A stretch of 64,000 nt of DNA. Origin: Marinactinospora thermotolerans DSM 45154. GTDB lineage: Bacteria; Actinomycetota; Actinomycetes; Streptosporangiales; Streptosporangiaceae. The first letter of the stretch is position 1. Every line of letters begins with the position of its first letter. The position numbers were made by a program, and so were the translations under genes. Of this stretch, positions 45,136 through 54,495 are shown one piece after another. The stretch is taken from the NCBI RefSeq assembly GCF_900167435.1, contig NZ_FUWS01000006.1, positions 62,001 through 126,000 on the forward strand, in the 5' to 3' direction. The notes below the pieces were generated by a model. That model saw only the letters and a list, made by a program, of their open reading frames with translations. It was not told the origin of the DNA and made no database searches.

Positions 45136-45633
45136 GTGTCTGTGGCCGAGACGGTTCGCCTGGTCTGTCCGTCGGGACGCAAGCATGCCGAGCTGTGGGG
45201 CGGCGCCGCCGTCGTCCTGCTCGGGATCGCCGTCATCGTGTTCGGCGGCTCCCACTGGGCGGGCATCGTGCTCGGCGTCCTCCTGCTGGCCGCGGGTGCC
45301 GTGTCGGCCTGGCACGGTTCCCGGCTGCGGGTGCCGGTGCTCGAAGTCGACGCCGAGGAGTTCCGCTACACGCGGGGCCGCTACATCGTGCGGCTCCCCT
45401 TCGACGAGATCGGCTCCTACCAGCTGCTCCCCGGACGCACCCGGTCGCTGGGGCTGTACGACGTCACCGGCCGCCCCCAGGTGTTCCCGTCCGTCGAGGG
45501 ACGCCGGACGACCCGTCCCTACCTGCCCCTCACCGGCCTGACCTCGCCCGCCCGGGTCGAGGCGTTCATGCGCGCTGCGGGCATCCCGACCCGCGACCGC
45601 TCGCTGACCAGCGGAGACGGCGACAACGCCTGA
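45136..45633 (+). CDS. Two-TM membrane protein with PH-like C-terminal domain
   Basis: This 165-residue protein has two adjacent TM helices (AAVVLLGIAVIVFGG and GIVLGVLLLAAGAVSAW, residues ~25-60) and a soluble domain of ~100 residues, beta-rich with VDAEEFRYTRGRYIVRLPF and PFDEIGSYQLLPG. The arrangement resembles bacterial PH-domain membrane proteins. A GTG at 45136 (AAAGAGG upstream) or the next GTG six bases later could be the start. Function unknown. Confidence 0.6.
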   Translation: MSVAETVRLVCPSGRKHAELWGGAAVVLLGIAVIVFGGSHWAGIVLGVLLLAAGAVSAWHGSRLRVPVLEVDAEEFRYTRGRYIVRLPFDEIGSYQLLPGRTRSLGLYDVTGRPQVFPSVEGRRTTRPYLPLTGLTSPARVEAFMRAAGIPTRDRSLTSGDGDNA

Positions 45634-45640
45634 ACACGCC

Positions 45641-45675
45641 GCCGGCGGGCCCTCCCCGTGGAAGGGCCCGCCGGC
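45641..45675. terminator. Bidirectional terminator
   Basis: A perfect 13-bp stem, GCCGGCGGGCCCT with AGGGCCCGCCGGC, has a 9-nt loop. It lies between the convergent PH-like gene and the glycine betaine operon. Confidence 0.85.
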
Positions 45676-45693
45676 GCGGTTCGTTCAGACCGG

Positions 45694-46635
45694 TCAGAAC
45701 TCCAGTCCCTCGGCGTCCTCACCCAGGACCTCGGGCAGGAAGTCGGGGTTGTCGGCGAGCCAGGCGCGGGCCCCCGCCTCCTCGTCCCCCTTGTGGTCCT
45801 CCAGCACCACCTGCTCCAGGTCGGCCAGCTGCTCGTCGCTGAGCGTGAAGTTCTGCAGCCAGCCGTTGAGCTCGGGGAAGTCCTCGGCGAAGCCGGAGCG
45901 GCCGACCATGTGGATCTCCTCGCGTTCGCCCATGGCGCCCGCGGGGTCCTCCAGGTCCTTCAGGTCGTACTTGGCGTAGGCGATGTGGGGCCGCCACAGC
46001 GTCACGACGATCGGCCGTTCCTCCTGGATCGCGGCGTCGAGCTCGGCCAGCATCGCCGAGGTGGACGACTCGACGAGGTTGTACTCCTCGTCCAGGCCGT
46101 ACTCGGGCATCGCGCTCTCCTTGGTGGTGCGCACCAGGCCGGAGCCCGATTCGATGCCGATGATCTCGCCGCCGAACTCGTCGGCGCGGCCCTTGAGGTC
46201 CTCGATGGAGTCGACGTCCTCGACGTAGGAGGGGACGGTCAGCTTGAGGCTGGCGTTGTCGTACCAGACGCCCAGGTCCTCCATGTCATCGCCGTACTGC
46301 TCCCAGTAGTCGGCGTGCGTGGTGGGCAGCCAGGTGTCGAGGTACAGGTCGATGTCGCCCTGCGCGACCCCCTGGTAGACGGGAGCGACGTCGACGCTTT
46401 GGACCTCGACCTCGTAGCCCTTCTCCTCCAGGATCACCTTCCACAGGTTGGTGACCGCGATGTCCTCCTCCCACGGGATGAGGCCGATGCTGATCTGCTT
46501 CGCGGTGTCGCCGCCCTCGTCCTGGGGGCCGGTGGCGACGCCTTCGCCGGAGCCGCAGGCGCCGGCCAGGAGCACCAGGGAGGCCGCCGCCGCGCCGATC
46601 CCGAGACTCCGGCCGCCGCGCGAGGTGGTACGCAT
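45694..46635 (-). CDS. Glycine betaine-binding lipoprotein (ProX/OpuAC type)
   Basis: This 313-residue extracellular binding protein starts with a signal peptide and lipobox LLAGAC (Cys27). The mature part is of the OpuAC type: ISIGLIPWEEDIAVTNLWK, DLYLDTWLPTTHADYW, and several Trp residues that commonly form the aromatic cage for quaternary ammonium compounds. It delivers glycine betaine or a similar osmolyte. It is the third gene of a leftward operon with permease and ATPase, 39 bp after the permease. Osmotic induction is expected. Confidence 0.88.
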   Translation of the reverse strand: MRTTSRGGRSLGIGAAAASLVLLAGACGSGEGVATGPQDEGGDTAKQISIGLIPWEEDIAVTNLWKVILEEKGYEVEVQSVDVAPVYQGVAQGDIDLYLDTWLPTTHADYWEQYGDDMEDLGVWYDNASLKLTVPSYVEDVDSIEDLKGRADEFGGEIIGIESGSGLVRTTKESAMPEYGLDEEYNLVESSTSAMLAELDAAIQEERPIVVTLWRPHIAYAKYDLKDLEDPAGAMGEREEIHMVGRSGFAEDFPELNGWLQNFTLSDEQLADLEQVVLEDHKGDEEAGARAWLADNPDFLPEVLGEDAEGLEF

Positions 46636-46674
46636 CTGGATTCCCTTCTGCTGTTGTGCGGGGATGGATGGGGG

Positions 46675-47937
46675 TCAGCGGGATGCGCGCTGGGCGCGGG
46701 CCGCCGGGGAGAAGCGGGTGACCGCGCCGGTCAGGCGATCCAGGAAGATCGCGAGGACCACGACGGCGATGCCGCCCTCGAACCCGAGAGCCACGTCGCT
46801 GCGCGCGATACCGCTGTAGACGTCGTTGCCGAGACCGCCCGCGCCGACCATGCCGGCGATGACGACCATCGACAGGCTGAGCATGATGACCTGGTTGACG
46901 CCGGCCATGATCGTGGCCAGGGCCAGCGGGAGCTGGACACGGCGCAGGATCTGGAGCGGGGGCGCGCCGAACGCCTCACCCGCCTCGACGAGTTCCCGAT
47001 CGACCTGGCGGATGCCAAGCTCGGTCAGGCGCACGCCCGGCGGCATCGCGAAGATGACCGTGGCGATCACGCCGGGGACCTGTCCGATGCTGAAGAACGA
47101 GATCGCCGGAATCAGGTAGACGAACGCCGGCAGCGTCTGCATGAAGTCGAGGATCGGCTTGATGAGACGGCTGACCCTGTCGTTGTAGGCGGCCAGGACG
47201 CCGATCGGGACGGAGATGGCGACGGCCACGGCGGTCGCCACCAGGATCAGCGCGAGGCTGCTCATCGCCGCCTCCCACTTGTCCATGCTCACGATGAGCA
47301 GGAAACCGAGGAAGGCGAACAGCGCCAGCCGCCACCCCGAGACCACCTGGGCCAGCGCCACGAACAGCAGCAGCACCAGCAGGTCCAGCGGGACGCCGAC
47401 GATGTGGTGGAGGACGAACAGCGCCACCGTCGCCACGGCCGCCCCCACGGCGAGCAGCCACTGCCGGCGGTCGCGGGTCGCGGTGAGGCTCACCACGACC
47501 AACGCGGCGAGCAGGAGCAGCGCGAGGACCAACGGCGGGTGCACGTAGGACGCGCCGAACAGGTTCATCGCCCACAGGAACAACGGCGCCGGCAGCGACC
47601 CGATGACCAGCGCGACCCCTCCGGCGAGGGCCTCCACCAGGGAGAGCACCGCCCAGGCGGCGAGCGCGGCCAGGGTCGGGATCGCGCCGCCCCGGATGTT
47701 CCCCCGGCGGGCGAGCAGGCCCGCGGCGACGACCAGCGCGGCGATCAGGGTGAGCTGCGCCGCGGTCGGGACGGTGAGCAGGGCCGCCAGCCAGTCGACG
47801 CAGGCGCCGATGACCGCGCCGATCACGTCGAACAGCGGGCCGAGGTTGTCGCGCAGCCAGTCGATGGCCGAGTCGAACCAGGGGCCGACCGGGACACGCG
47901 GGACCTCGATGGTCAGAGGTGTCGAGGACACGTTCAC
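46675..47937 (-). CDS. Glycine betaine ABC permease (ProW/OpuAB type)
   Basis: This 420-residue permease has the EAA coupling loop VEAGEAFGAPPLQILRRVQLP near residue 330 and the motif GMVGAGGLGNDVYSGI typical of ProW/OpuAB. It is longer than usual because several additional TM helices precede the core domain (start about residue 220). The GTG start overlaps the ATPase stop (GTGA). It forms the channel for the adjacent ATPase and binding protein. Confidence 0.88.
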   Translation of the reverse strand: MNVSSTPLTIEVPRVPVGPWFDSAIDWLRDNLGPLFDVIGAVIGACVDWLAALLTVPTAAQLTLIAALVVAAGLLARRGNIRGGAIPTLAALAAWAVLSLVEALAGGVALVIGSLPAPLFLWAMNLFGASYVHPPLVLALLLLAALVVVSLTATRDRRQWLLAVGAAVATVALFVLHHIVGVPLDLLVLLLFVALAQVVSGWRLALFAFLGFLLIVSMDKWEAAMSSLALILVATAVAVAISVPIGVLAAYNDRVSRLIKPILDFMQTLPAFVYLIPAISFFSIGQVPGVIATVIFAMPPGVRLTELGIRQVDRELVEAGEAFGAPPLQILRRVQLPLALATIMAGVNQVIMLSLSMVVIAGMVGAGGLGNDVYSGIARSDVALGFEGGIAVVVLAIFLDRLTGAVTRFSPAARAQRASR

Positions 47938-49175
47938 CTCGCCTCACCCCCATCGACGGCGACGCCGGCGGCCACCGCGGTGGCGGTGTCCTTCTCCCCG
48001 GCGTCGTGGCCGGGCGGGGCGAGCGCGGCGAGGAGGGTGTCCCGCGCGACCGCGCCGAGCAGCCGGTCGGAACCGTCGACGACGGCGATCGGGTGGGGGG
48101 TGCCGGCGGCGCGGTGGAACAGGTCGGCGACCGCGGTGGCGGGGCCGACACGGTGGACGCCGGTGTCCAAGACCGAACCCAGCCCTTCCGCGTCGTCCGC
48201 CCGGTCCAGGGCGTCGGCGTTCACCACGCCGAGCAGGCGCCGCTGCGGGTCGAGGACGAAGGCGCGGTCGGTCCCGGCCTCGCGCATGGCGCGCAGGGCC
48301 TCCCGTGGGTCCTGGCCGGAGTCGACGGCCGTCGGCGGCGCCATGACGGAGCCGGCGGTGAGCACGCGGGTGCGGTCGACGTCCTCCACGAAACGGGCCA
48401 CGTAGTCGCTGTTCGGGCTGTCCAGGATCTCCTGGGCCGTGCCGATCTGGGCCACCCGGCCGTCGCGCAGCACGCAGATGCGGTCGCCCAGGCGCATCGC
48501 CTCGTTGAGGTCGTGGGTGATGAAGATGATGGTCTTCCCCAGCGACGCCTGGAGTTCCAGCAGCTGGGTCTGCATGTCGCGGCGGATGAGCGGGTCCAGC
48601 GCGCTGAACGCCTCGTCCATGAGGATGATGTCGGTGTCGGCGGCGAGGGCCCGGGCCAGGCCGACCCGCTGCTGCATGCCGCCGGAGAGCTGGGTGGGAA
48701 GCCGCTCCTCCCATCCGGCGAGGCCGACGAGTTCCAGGGATTCGCGGGCCTTGCGCACACGCTCCTCGCGCGCGATCCCTCGGACCTCCAGGCCGTAGGC
48801 GGCGTTGTCGAGGACCGTGCGGTGCGGGAAGAGCGCGAAGTGCTGGAAGACCATGCTGATCTTCTCGCTGCGCACCCGCCGCAGTTCGGCCGCCGAGAGT
48901 CGGGTGATGTCGGTGCCGGCGACCTCGACGGTGCCGGAGGTCGGTTCGAGCAGGCCGTTGAGCATCCGGATCAGCGTGGACTTGCCGGAGCCGGACAGGC
49001 CCATCACGACGAAGATCTCGCCGGGGCTGACCTCGAAGGAGACGTCGATGACGGCCGCTGTGACGTTCAGGTCGGCGATCTCGTCACGGTGCCGACCGTC
49101 GGCGAGGAGCTCGACCGCCCGGTCCGCGCGTCTGCCGAACACCTTGTAGAGCTTTTCTGCGCGTACTGCTGGCAC
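47934..49175 (-). CDS. Glycine betaine ABC ATPase with CBS pair (ProV/OpuAA type)
   Basis: This 413-residue ATPase has Walker A GLSGSGKST, signature LSGGMQQRVGLARAL, Walker B IILMDEAFSALDP, and a C-terminal pair of CBS repeats (~280-390), the osmosensing regulatory module of OpuA-type importers. GTG 49175 is preferred because AGGGG precedes it and the upstream frame is not conserved in character. It is the first gene of the operon. Confidence 0.9.
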   Translation of the reverse strand: MPAVRAEKLYKVFGRRADRAVELLADGRHRDEIADLNVTAAVIDVSFEVSPGEIFVVMGLSGSGKSTLIRMLNGLLEPTSGTVEVAGTDITRLSAAELRRVRSEKISMVFQHFALFPHRTVLDNAAYGLEVRGIAREERVRKARESLELVGLAGWEERLPTQLSGGMQQRVGLARALAADTDIILMDEAFSALDPLIRRDMQTQLLELQASLGKTIIFITHDLNEAMRLGDRICVLRDGRVAQIGTAQEILDSPNSDYVARFVEDVDRTRVLTAGSVMAPPTAVDSGQDPREALRAMREAGTDRAFVLDPQRRLLGVVNADALDRADDAEGLGSVLDTGVHRVGPATAVADLFHRAAGTPHPIAVVDGSDRLLGAVARDTLLAALAPPGHDAGEKDTATAVAAGVAVDGGEAR

Positions 49176-49647
49176 GGTCCCCTCTCTGGTCTTCCGGTCG
49201 CCGGGTGCGGCGGTCCCGGCAGCCCGGACCACGCGGGTCCGTATTCGCGCGGGACGTCCGCGCGCGGGCCGGGGAACGCGCCCCGCATACTCAGGGCGTG
49301 ACGACGGCGTCGGCCGCCTCACTGCTTCACGCCCGTTTTGAGTAGGTAGGTCACGTTACAGACGGCGACCTGGGGATTCCCTGAGGGGGATCACGACGAA
49401 ATAACACGTTTAAAGCGCGAAAAAATGGAATGCGGACCTGTCCAGGTGACCTCGCCGGCCACGCGGCAAGGGATTGTGATATGGGTCACTGCCTTCTAGA
49501 GAGTGACCTTCGTCACTGGATTCGGCGAAGGTCCAGCTCTCCGCGGACACGCACCGATGGGGCTCGCTTCCATAGAGTGAACGAGGATGATAGGACCCCG
49601 AACGGGTTCCCGGACGCCTCCGGCCGCGTTCGCATAAAGTCGATAAC
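49176..49647. promoter_or_regulatory. Divergent region between betaine operon and rhomboid gene
   Basis: This 472-bp region is the control area for the leftward betaine importer operon and the rightward rhomboid gene. An AT-rich stretch at 49398-49430 (AAATAACACGTTTAAAGCGC) is the most promoter-like part. No riboswitch or palindrome was recognised. Confidence 0.45.
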
Positions 49648-50265
49648 GTGACGCAGTCCCGGATACGCGCCATCCTGACCGTTGTGGCCCTCACCGCCGT
49701 GATGTGGGTCCTGGAGATCATCGACCTCCTGACGAACAACGCGCTGGACGCCTACGGCATCCAGCCCCGCGTGATCGACGGCCTCGGCCACGTCCTCACC
49801 GCGCCGTTCCTGCACTTCGGATTCGACCACCTGATCGCCAACACCGTGCCGTTGCTGGTGCTCGGCTCCCTCACCGCCTTCAGCGGCCTGGGACGCTTCG
49901 CCGCGACCTCGGTGATCGTCATCCTCGTCAGCGGGGTCGGCGTGTGGCTGACCTCCACGCCCGGCAGTCTCACGCTCGGAGCCAGCGGGCTGATCTTCGG
50001 CTACTTCGGCTTCCTCGTACTGCGCGGCATCATCGAACGCAAGACGATCGACATCGTCATCATGATCTGTGTCGTCATCTTCTACGGGACGATGATCTTC
50101 GGCGTGCTGCCCACCCAGACCGGGGTCTCCTGGCAGGCCCACCTGTTCGGCTTCCTCGGCGGACTGCTCGCGGCCTACGTGCTGCCCAGGCGCGAACGTC
50201 CACAGCGGCTCACCCCCGGATACGGCCCCCAGGGGTATGGCCCCGCGGGCTACCCGAGGTACTGA
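49648..50265 (+). CDS. Rhomboid-family intramembrane serine protease
   Basis: This 205-residue protein has six TM segments and the full rhomboid active site: HLIANTVPLLVLG, the serine motif GASGLIFG (Ser113) and the histidine in QAHLFGF (His165). It cleaves membrane proteins within the bilayer. The C-terminal tail is Gly/Tyr/Pro-rich. The start is GTG 49648. Neighbours give no clue to its substrate. Confidence 0.88.
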   Translation: MTQSRIRAILTVVALTAVMWVLEIIDLLTNNALDAYGIQPRVIDGLGHVLTAPFLHFGFDHLIANTVPLLVLGSLTAFSGLGRFAATSVIVILVSGVGVWLTSTPGSLTLGASGLIFGYFGFLVLRGIIERKTIDIVIMICVVIFYGTMIFGVLPTQTGVSWQAHLFGFLGGLLAAYVLPRRERPQRLTPGYGPQGYGPAGYPRY

Positions 50266-50280
50266 TCCGGCCCGGCCGGG

Positions 50281-50856
50281 TCAGACCTGGGCGCGCGTGA
50301 AGTTGAGGTGCGAGCGCGACGGCGTGGGGCCGCGCTGGTTCTGGTAGCGCGAGCCGTACTGGGCCGAACCGTAGGGGTGTTCGGCCGGCGAGGTCAGCCG
50401 GAACATGCACAGCTGGCCGATCTTCATGCCCGGGTAGAGCTTGATGGGCAGCGTCGCCACGTTGGACAGCTCCAGCGTCACGTGGCCCGAGAAGCCCGGG
50501 TCGATGAAACCGGCGGTGGAGTGGGTGAGCAGGCCGAGACGGCCCAGGGAGCTCTTGCCCTCCAGCCGGCTGGCGATGTCGTCGGGGAGGGTGACGACCT
50601 CGTAGGTGGAGGCGAGCACGAACTCGCCCGGGTGCAGGATGAAGGGCTCCTCCCCCTCGGGTTCGACGAGGCGGGTGAGGTCCGGCTGCTCCACCGACGG
50701 GTCGATGTGCGGGTACTTGTGGTTCTCGAACACGCGGAAGTAGCGGTCGAGGCGGACGTCGATGCTCGACGGCTGGATGAGCTTCGGGTCGTAGGGGTCG
50801 ATCCTGACCCGCCCGGACTCGATTTCAGACCTGATGTCACGATCGGAGAGCAGCAC
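50281..50856 (-). CDS. dcd: dCTP deaminase
   Basis: This 191-residue protein matches dCTP deaminase end to end: [61 protein letters not shown] and a C-terminal [16 protein letters not shown]. The trimeric enzyme makes dUTP from dCTP; actinobacterial members can also hydrolyse dUTP to dUMP. It is convergent with the rhomboid gene and leads away from tRNA-Gly. Confidence 0.97.
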   Translation of the reverse strand: MLLSDRDIRSEIESGRVRIDPYDPKLIQPSSIDVRLDRYFRVFENHKYPHIDPSVEQPDLTRLVEPEGEEPFILHPGEFVLASTYEVVTLPDDIASRLEGKSSLGRLGLLTHSTAGFIDPGFSGHVTLELSNVATLPIKLYPGMKIGQLCMFRLTSPAEHPYGSAQYGSRYQNQRGPTPSRSHLNFTRAQV

Positions 50857-50977
50857 GCTCCAGAACTTACCTGCTCACACCCACCGACCCGGATACCCGT
50901 GGAAAACCTCGATTTCCGGCTGCGCCAACGGTTCGGGTACGATAACCTCGTTGCGAACCGGGAGACCGGTCCACATC

Positions 50978-51051
50978 GCGGGTGTAGTTCAATGGTAGAA
51001 CTTCAGCTTCCCAAGCTGACAGCGCGGGTTCGATTCCCGTCACCCGCTCCA
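50978..51051 (+). tRNA. tRNA-Gly (anticodon CCC)
   Basis: A full cloverleaf folds by hand: acceptor GCGGGTG/CACCCGC, D arm GTTC/GAAC, anticodon stem TCAGC/GCTGA with loop TTCCCAA, T arm GCGGG/CCCGT with loop TTCGATT, discriminator T and an encoded CCA (51049-51051). The anticodon CCC reads GGG. Confidence 0.95.
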
Positions 51052-51247
51052 CGCAGCCGAAGGCCAGGTAGATCGGTGGAAACCGAACACCTGGCCTGAC
51101 GCGTTTCCAAGGGTCTGTAGGGGGCGCGTGCCCGATCGCCGCGCACCGCCACCTCATCTCCCGGCCACCCACGCCCCACCCGCGCGCCTTCCTCGGCTCC
51201 TCGGTGGCCCGCTCCTCACGACGCTCGGCGAGTTCCCACGCCCGATG

Positions 51248-51982
51248 TCACCCCCGTTCCGGGGCCGGACGGATCATGGCGTAGCCCTGCCGGGGCGAGG
51301 GGTGCAGGGTGGACTTGCCGGCGAAGACCAGCTCCGCCAGCGGGAGGGACTGGTGGTAGAAGTTCAGCGACGACCGAACGCCGAAGATGTCGGCCGAGGC
51401 GAGGAAGAACGGCAGTTCGGCGGTGAGGTAGCGCATGGCCTGTTCGATGTGCTCGCCGGTGATCGGCCCCTCGTGTCCCCGGGCGGTGAGGACGTCCCTG
51501 CTCATCTCCGCGCACGTCTCCCATAAGACGTCGTCCTCGCCCAGCGCCCGCTCGCATTCGGCGAGCACGTCCCGGTAGACCTCGTTGGCGGCCAGGTCCG
51601 ACATCCGGTGCAGGCCGTCGGCGTCCCTCGGCCCACCGTTGGCCTCCCAGGCGCGGACGACCCGGTTGCGCACCGCGTTGGTCTCGCCGCGTGCCTTCTT
51701 CCGGGCGCGGCGCGGGTCGTAGCCGAGCGCGAGGTAGGTGTGCTCCAGCGCCGAGTCGGGGATGACGACGTCGACGCGGGCGAACTCCGCGCGGAGCCAG
51801 CCCAGGAGGCCGGTCAACAGTCCGACCTGGAAGTAGCTGTTTCCGGGGCTGACCCCGAGGACCACGTGCTCGCCACGCTCCCGGATCGTGTGGCAGGCGT
51901 CCGTGAACGGTTCGACGGTGAAGGACGCCCACTGGCGGCCGGGGTCGCCGCCCCGGTCCGCCGCGCCCGTGGGGGCCGTCAT
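51248..51982 (-). CDS. tRNA-dependent cyclodipeptide synthase (NYH subfamily)
   Basis: This 244-residue protein has every landmark of cyclodipeptide synthases, at AlbC spacing: Ser45 and Asn48 in LGVSPGNSYF, Tyr185 and Glu189 in YLTAELPFF, and Tyr209-His210 in SSLNFYHQSLPL. These correspond to AlbC S37, N40, Y178, E182, Y202 and H203, which puts it in the NYH group. The enzyme joins two aminoacyl-tRNA-derived residues into a diketopiperazine via an acyl-Ser intermediate; the amino acids cannot be read reliably here. Its ATG overlaps the stop of the adenylate-forming gene (ATGA). Confidence 0.93.
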   Translation of the reverse strand: MTAPTGAADRGGDPGRQWASFTVEPFTDACHTIRERGEHVVLGVSPGNSYFQVGLLTGLLGWLRAEFARVDVVIPDSALEHTYLALGYDPRRARKKARGETNAVRNRVVRAWEANGGPRDADGLHRMSDLAANEVYRDVLAECERALGEDDVLWETCAEMSRDVLTARGHEGPITGEHIEQAMRYLTAELPFFLASADIFGVRSSLNFYHQSLPLAELVFAGKSTLHPSPRQGYAMIRPAPERG

Positions 51983-53592
51983 GTCCAACGACCGGTTCCG
52001 GGCCGTTCGGCCCCGTCCAGGTACCGTCGGCGCAGCTCCTCCCGGCGGATCTTGCCGGTGCCGGTGCGGGGCACCTCGTCGAAGCCGACCACGATCGGTT
52101 CGGCGAGTTCGGGGAGGCCGCGCGTCGCCCTGCGCCACCGTTCCCGGTCGAGCCGGCCATCGGGTGTGGCGACAACGGGGACCGGTGGTCCGCCGCTGAC
52201 CGCCAGCAGGGCCACGTCGTGCCGCTCGGGCAGGTGGTCGACGAGCACGTCCTCCAGTTCGAGGCAGCTCATGCCGGGGACGTGGTTGACCTCGCGGTCG
52301 AGGAGTTTGACGCTGCCGGTCCGGGTCTTGATGCCGATGTCGCCGGTGTTCCACCACTCGCCCACGGCTTTCTCGTTCCACCGCTCGGGTTCGCGGTAGT
52401 AGCCGACGCAGCGCGCCTTCGTGCGGGCGAACACCAGCCCGGGACGGCCGTTGGGCACCGGGCGGAAGGTCTGGGGATCGACCACCTTGATCTGGACGAA
52501 GGTGGGCATCGGGCGTCCCACCACGCGGGGACCCGGTTTCTGGTCGCGCCGCCGGTTGGCCGTGCGGCGGGTAATGAACGTCATCCCCAGCCCGCCGGTC
52601 TCCGACTGCCCGTACCCGTACCGCCACACGGGGAAGCGGTGCCGGGAGGCGTTCAGGAAGGTGCGGATCGTCGACCAGTACACCGCGTCGAAGGTGCTCG
52701 CGAACATGCGCACCGAGGAGAACACGTTCCGGCGGCTGTCCAGGGCGAGTTCCTCCAGCCGCGCGTAGTCGATCGGCAGCGCCTCGATCACGGTGGGCGG
52801 ATGTTCGCGAAACAGCGGCTGGACGACCTCGGGGTCGCTGTCGCTCATGAGGAGGACCTTGGCCGGGGACAGGGTCAGCACCGAGTAGATCCACGTGAAG
52901 GCGCGGGCGTGGACGTAGGGCATGAACACCGCCACGCTGTCGTCCCGCCGGTAGGTGATCGGCGGCAGATGCCGGCATTCCAGCCTGGCCATCTGCCCTT
53001 GGAGCTTGGCCGGGGTGTACATGATGAGCTTGGGAACGCCGGTGGTCCCCGACGTGTGGGTGAGCATCATCAGCTCGCCGTTTCCACGCGGGACGGGGGC
53101 CGGTTCGGCGGCCCCGTCGAACTCCGCGAGGGACAGCGCGTCGGGCACCTCCTTGTCGAGGCACAGGGTCTGCTCGGCGAACGAGGAGAGCGTGCTCCCG
53201 TCCTCGGCCTCGCGTGTCAGGCGCTGGTGGTCGCTGACCAGCAGTTTCGGTTCGGCGCGCCGGAGCAGCGCGCGCACCGCGTCGTCGGGCAGCAGGCCCG
53301 AGAGCATGACGGGGATCGCGCCGATCCTGCTGGCGGCCGCGGCGAGCAGGACGCAGTCGAAGTGGTTGGCCTTGAACACGGCGACCCGGTCGCCGGAGCG
53401 GACGCCCGCCGCGTGGAGCACCCCCGAGAGCCTGCGCACGAACTCGGCCATGTCGGCCACGTCGATGACGGTCCGGCCGATCGGGTCGATGTCGAGGGGG
53501 CGGTCGAGGCGGAAGAGCATGGACGCGCCCTGTTCCGCCCTGCGGTCGAAGAATAGGCCGATATCGTATTTCCAGAGTTGCCTATTACGCAT
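51979..53592 (-). CDS. AMP-binding (adenylate-forming) enzyme coupled to the CDPS
   Basis: This 537-residue protein belongs to the acyl-/aryl-CoA ligase and fatty-acyl-AMP ligase superfamily. Motifs: A3 LTHTSGTTGVPKLIMY, A5 GYGQSETGG, A7-like WWNTGDIG, A10 TGTGKIRREE with the catalytic Lys. No carrier domain is attached. It could activate an acid for transfer to CoA or for acylation of the cyclodipeptide. ATG 53592 is chosen (GGGGAAA upstream). It precedes the CDPS gene with a 4-bp overlap, so the two enzymes are made together. Confidence 0.87.
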   Translation of the reverse strand: MRNRQLWKYDIGLFFDRRAEQGASMLFRLDRPLDIDPIGRTVIDVADMAEFVRRLSGVLHAAGVRSGDRVAVFKANHFDCVLLAAAASRIGAIPVMLSGLLPDDAVRALLRRAEPKLLVSDHQRLTREAEDGSTLSSFAEQTLCLDKEVPDALSLAEFDGAAEPAPVPRGNGELMMLTHTSGTTGVPKLIMYTPAKLQGQMARLECRHLPPITYRRDDSVAVFMPYVHARAFTWIYSVLTLSPAKVLLMSDSDPEVVQPLFREHPPTVIEALPIDYARLEELALDSRRNVFSSVRMFASTFDAVYWSTIRTFLNASRHRFPVWRYGYGQSETGGLGMTFITRRTANRRRDQKPGPRVVGRPMPTFVQIKVVDPQTFRPVPNGRPGLVFARTKARCVGYYREPERWNEKAVGEWWNTGDIGIKTRTGSVKLLDREVNHVPGMSCLELEDVLVDHLPERHDVALLAVSGGPPVPVVATPDGRLDRERWRRATRGLPELAEPIVVGFDEVPRTGTGKIRREELRRRYLDGAERPGTGRWT

Positions 53593-54495
53593 CCGTTTCC
53601 CCGTTTGCCGACATAGGAGCGGGACAAGCGAGCCGCTTTCCCCGGAACACGGCCACGGACAAGACAAGCAACGGCCAACCATCAGGTCAACCTCAATATT
53701 CACATCCGCAGCAAAGGCCAGATGTGGCCTCGACACCTTCTCCTATTTGCTGTTCAATTCGCTTCTTTTGCGAGCCCGCGGTTATGCCACTCCATTCGGA
53801 AAACAGACACATCAAGAAACCCCACAAAGGCGACAAGACAGCCAGACTCTCTGGAAATACGTATTTCGCCTACAATCCGGCGTCCGACGTCGACTCCCGG
53901 CGAGCCGCCGTCCCTGGTATCCCGCCACACCATGGCCGACACCGCGTGGCTCCGATCGGTCAGCGGGCCCCGGGCGACGGAAAGCCCGTGCCGGCGAGCG
54001 CGTCAGCGGGGCGGTCACGCGCCGCTCCGGCACCCGGCCATGGAGCCCGCCCTCGCGGACGTCCGCGGAAAGCCGGAGCATACGCACCGTCTCACCGCCG
54101 GGGCCGCATAGCGGCGTCAGGGTGATCGTTCCCGACCGCGAATGGGATCGCCTTCCTCGACGCGGCGGAACCCGCCCCGCTCTGATCCCGCCCGCCCCGG
54201 ATGACGTGGAGTGGTACCGCTCACGCGCTCACGGCACGTCGAGTACCCGTAACCCGCCGGCGTCGATGGTGACACCGCCCCGGAGGTCGGGGCCGCGGTC
54301 ACGAAAGGGAAGGAGCAGGGGCCAGCGTTCCCGATCTCCAGGCCCGTTGGCCTCCTCCCCGGAAACATCACCGATCCGGACGGACTTTTAATTGCATAAG
54401 CGAAATACGAGCGCACGCTGCTAATAACGCCTGGTCGCCTATACTGATGGCGGGGAGGTTCCGGTCTCCCCTCGTCGCACCCCGAGGAGACCGCA
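53593..54495. other. 903-bp region between CDPS operon and MarR gene
   Basis: No gene is supported. The first ~280 bp (53593-53875) are markedly AT-rich for this genome and probably hold the CDPS operon promoter. The middle is GC-rich. Near 54385-54445 there is a second AT-rich patch with TATACT (54440-54445), a possible -10 for the MarR gene. A decayed gene cannot be excluded. Confidence 0.4.

Noticed and set aside
51248..53164. CDPS frame extended upstream to ~640 codons
   Set aside because: The additional N-terminal part is the wrong frame of the AMP-binding gene; the ATGA overlap at 51979-51982 and family length (about 240 aa) fix the real start.
53812..54087. Possible 91-aa gene on the minus strand in the CDPS-MarR gap
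   Set aside because: Composition is Arg/Gly-biased, and there is no recognisable domain or ribosome binding site.
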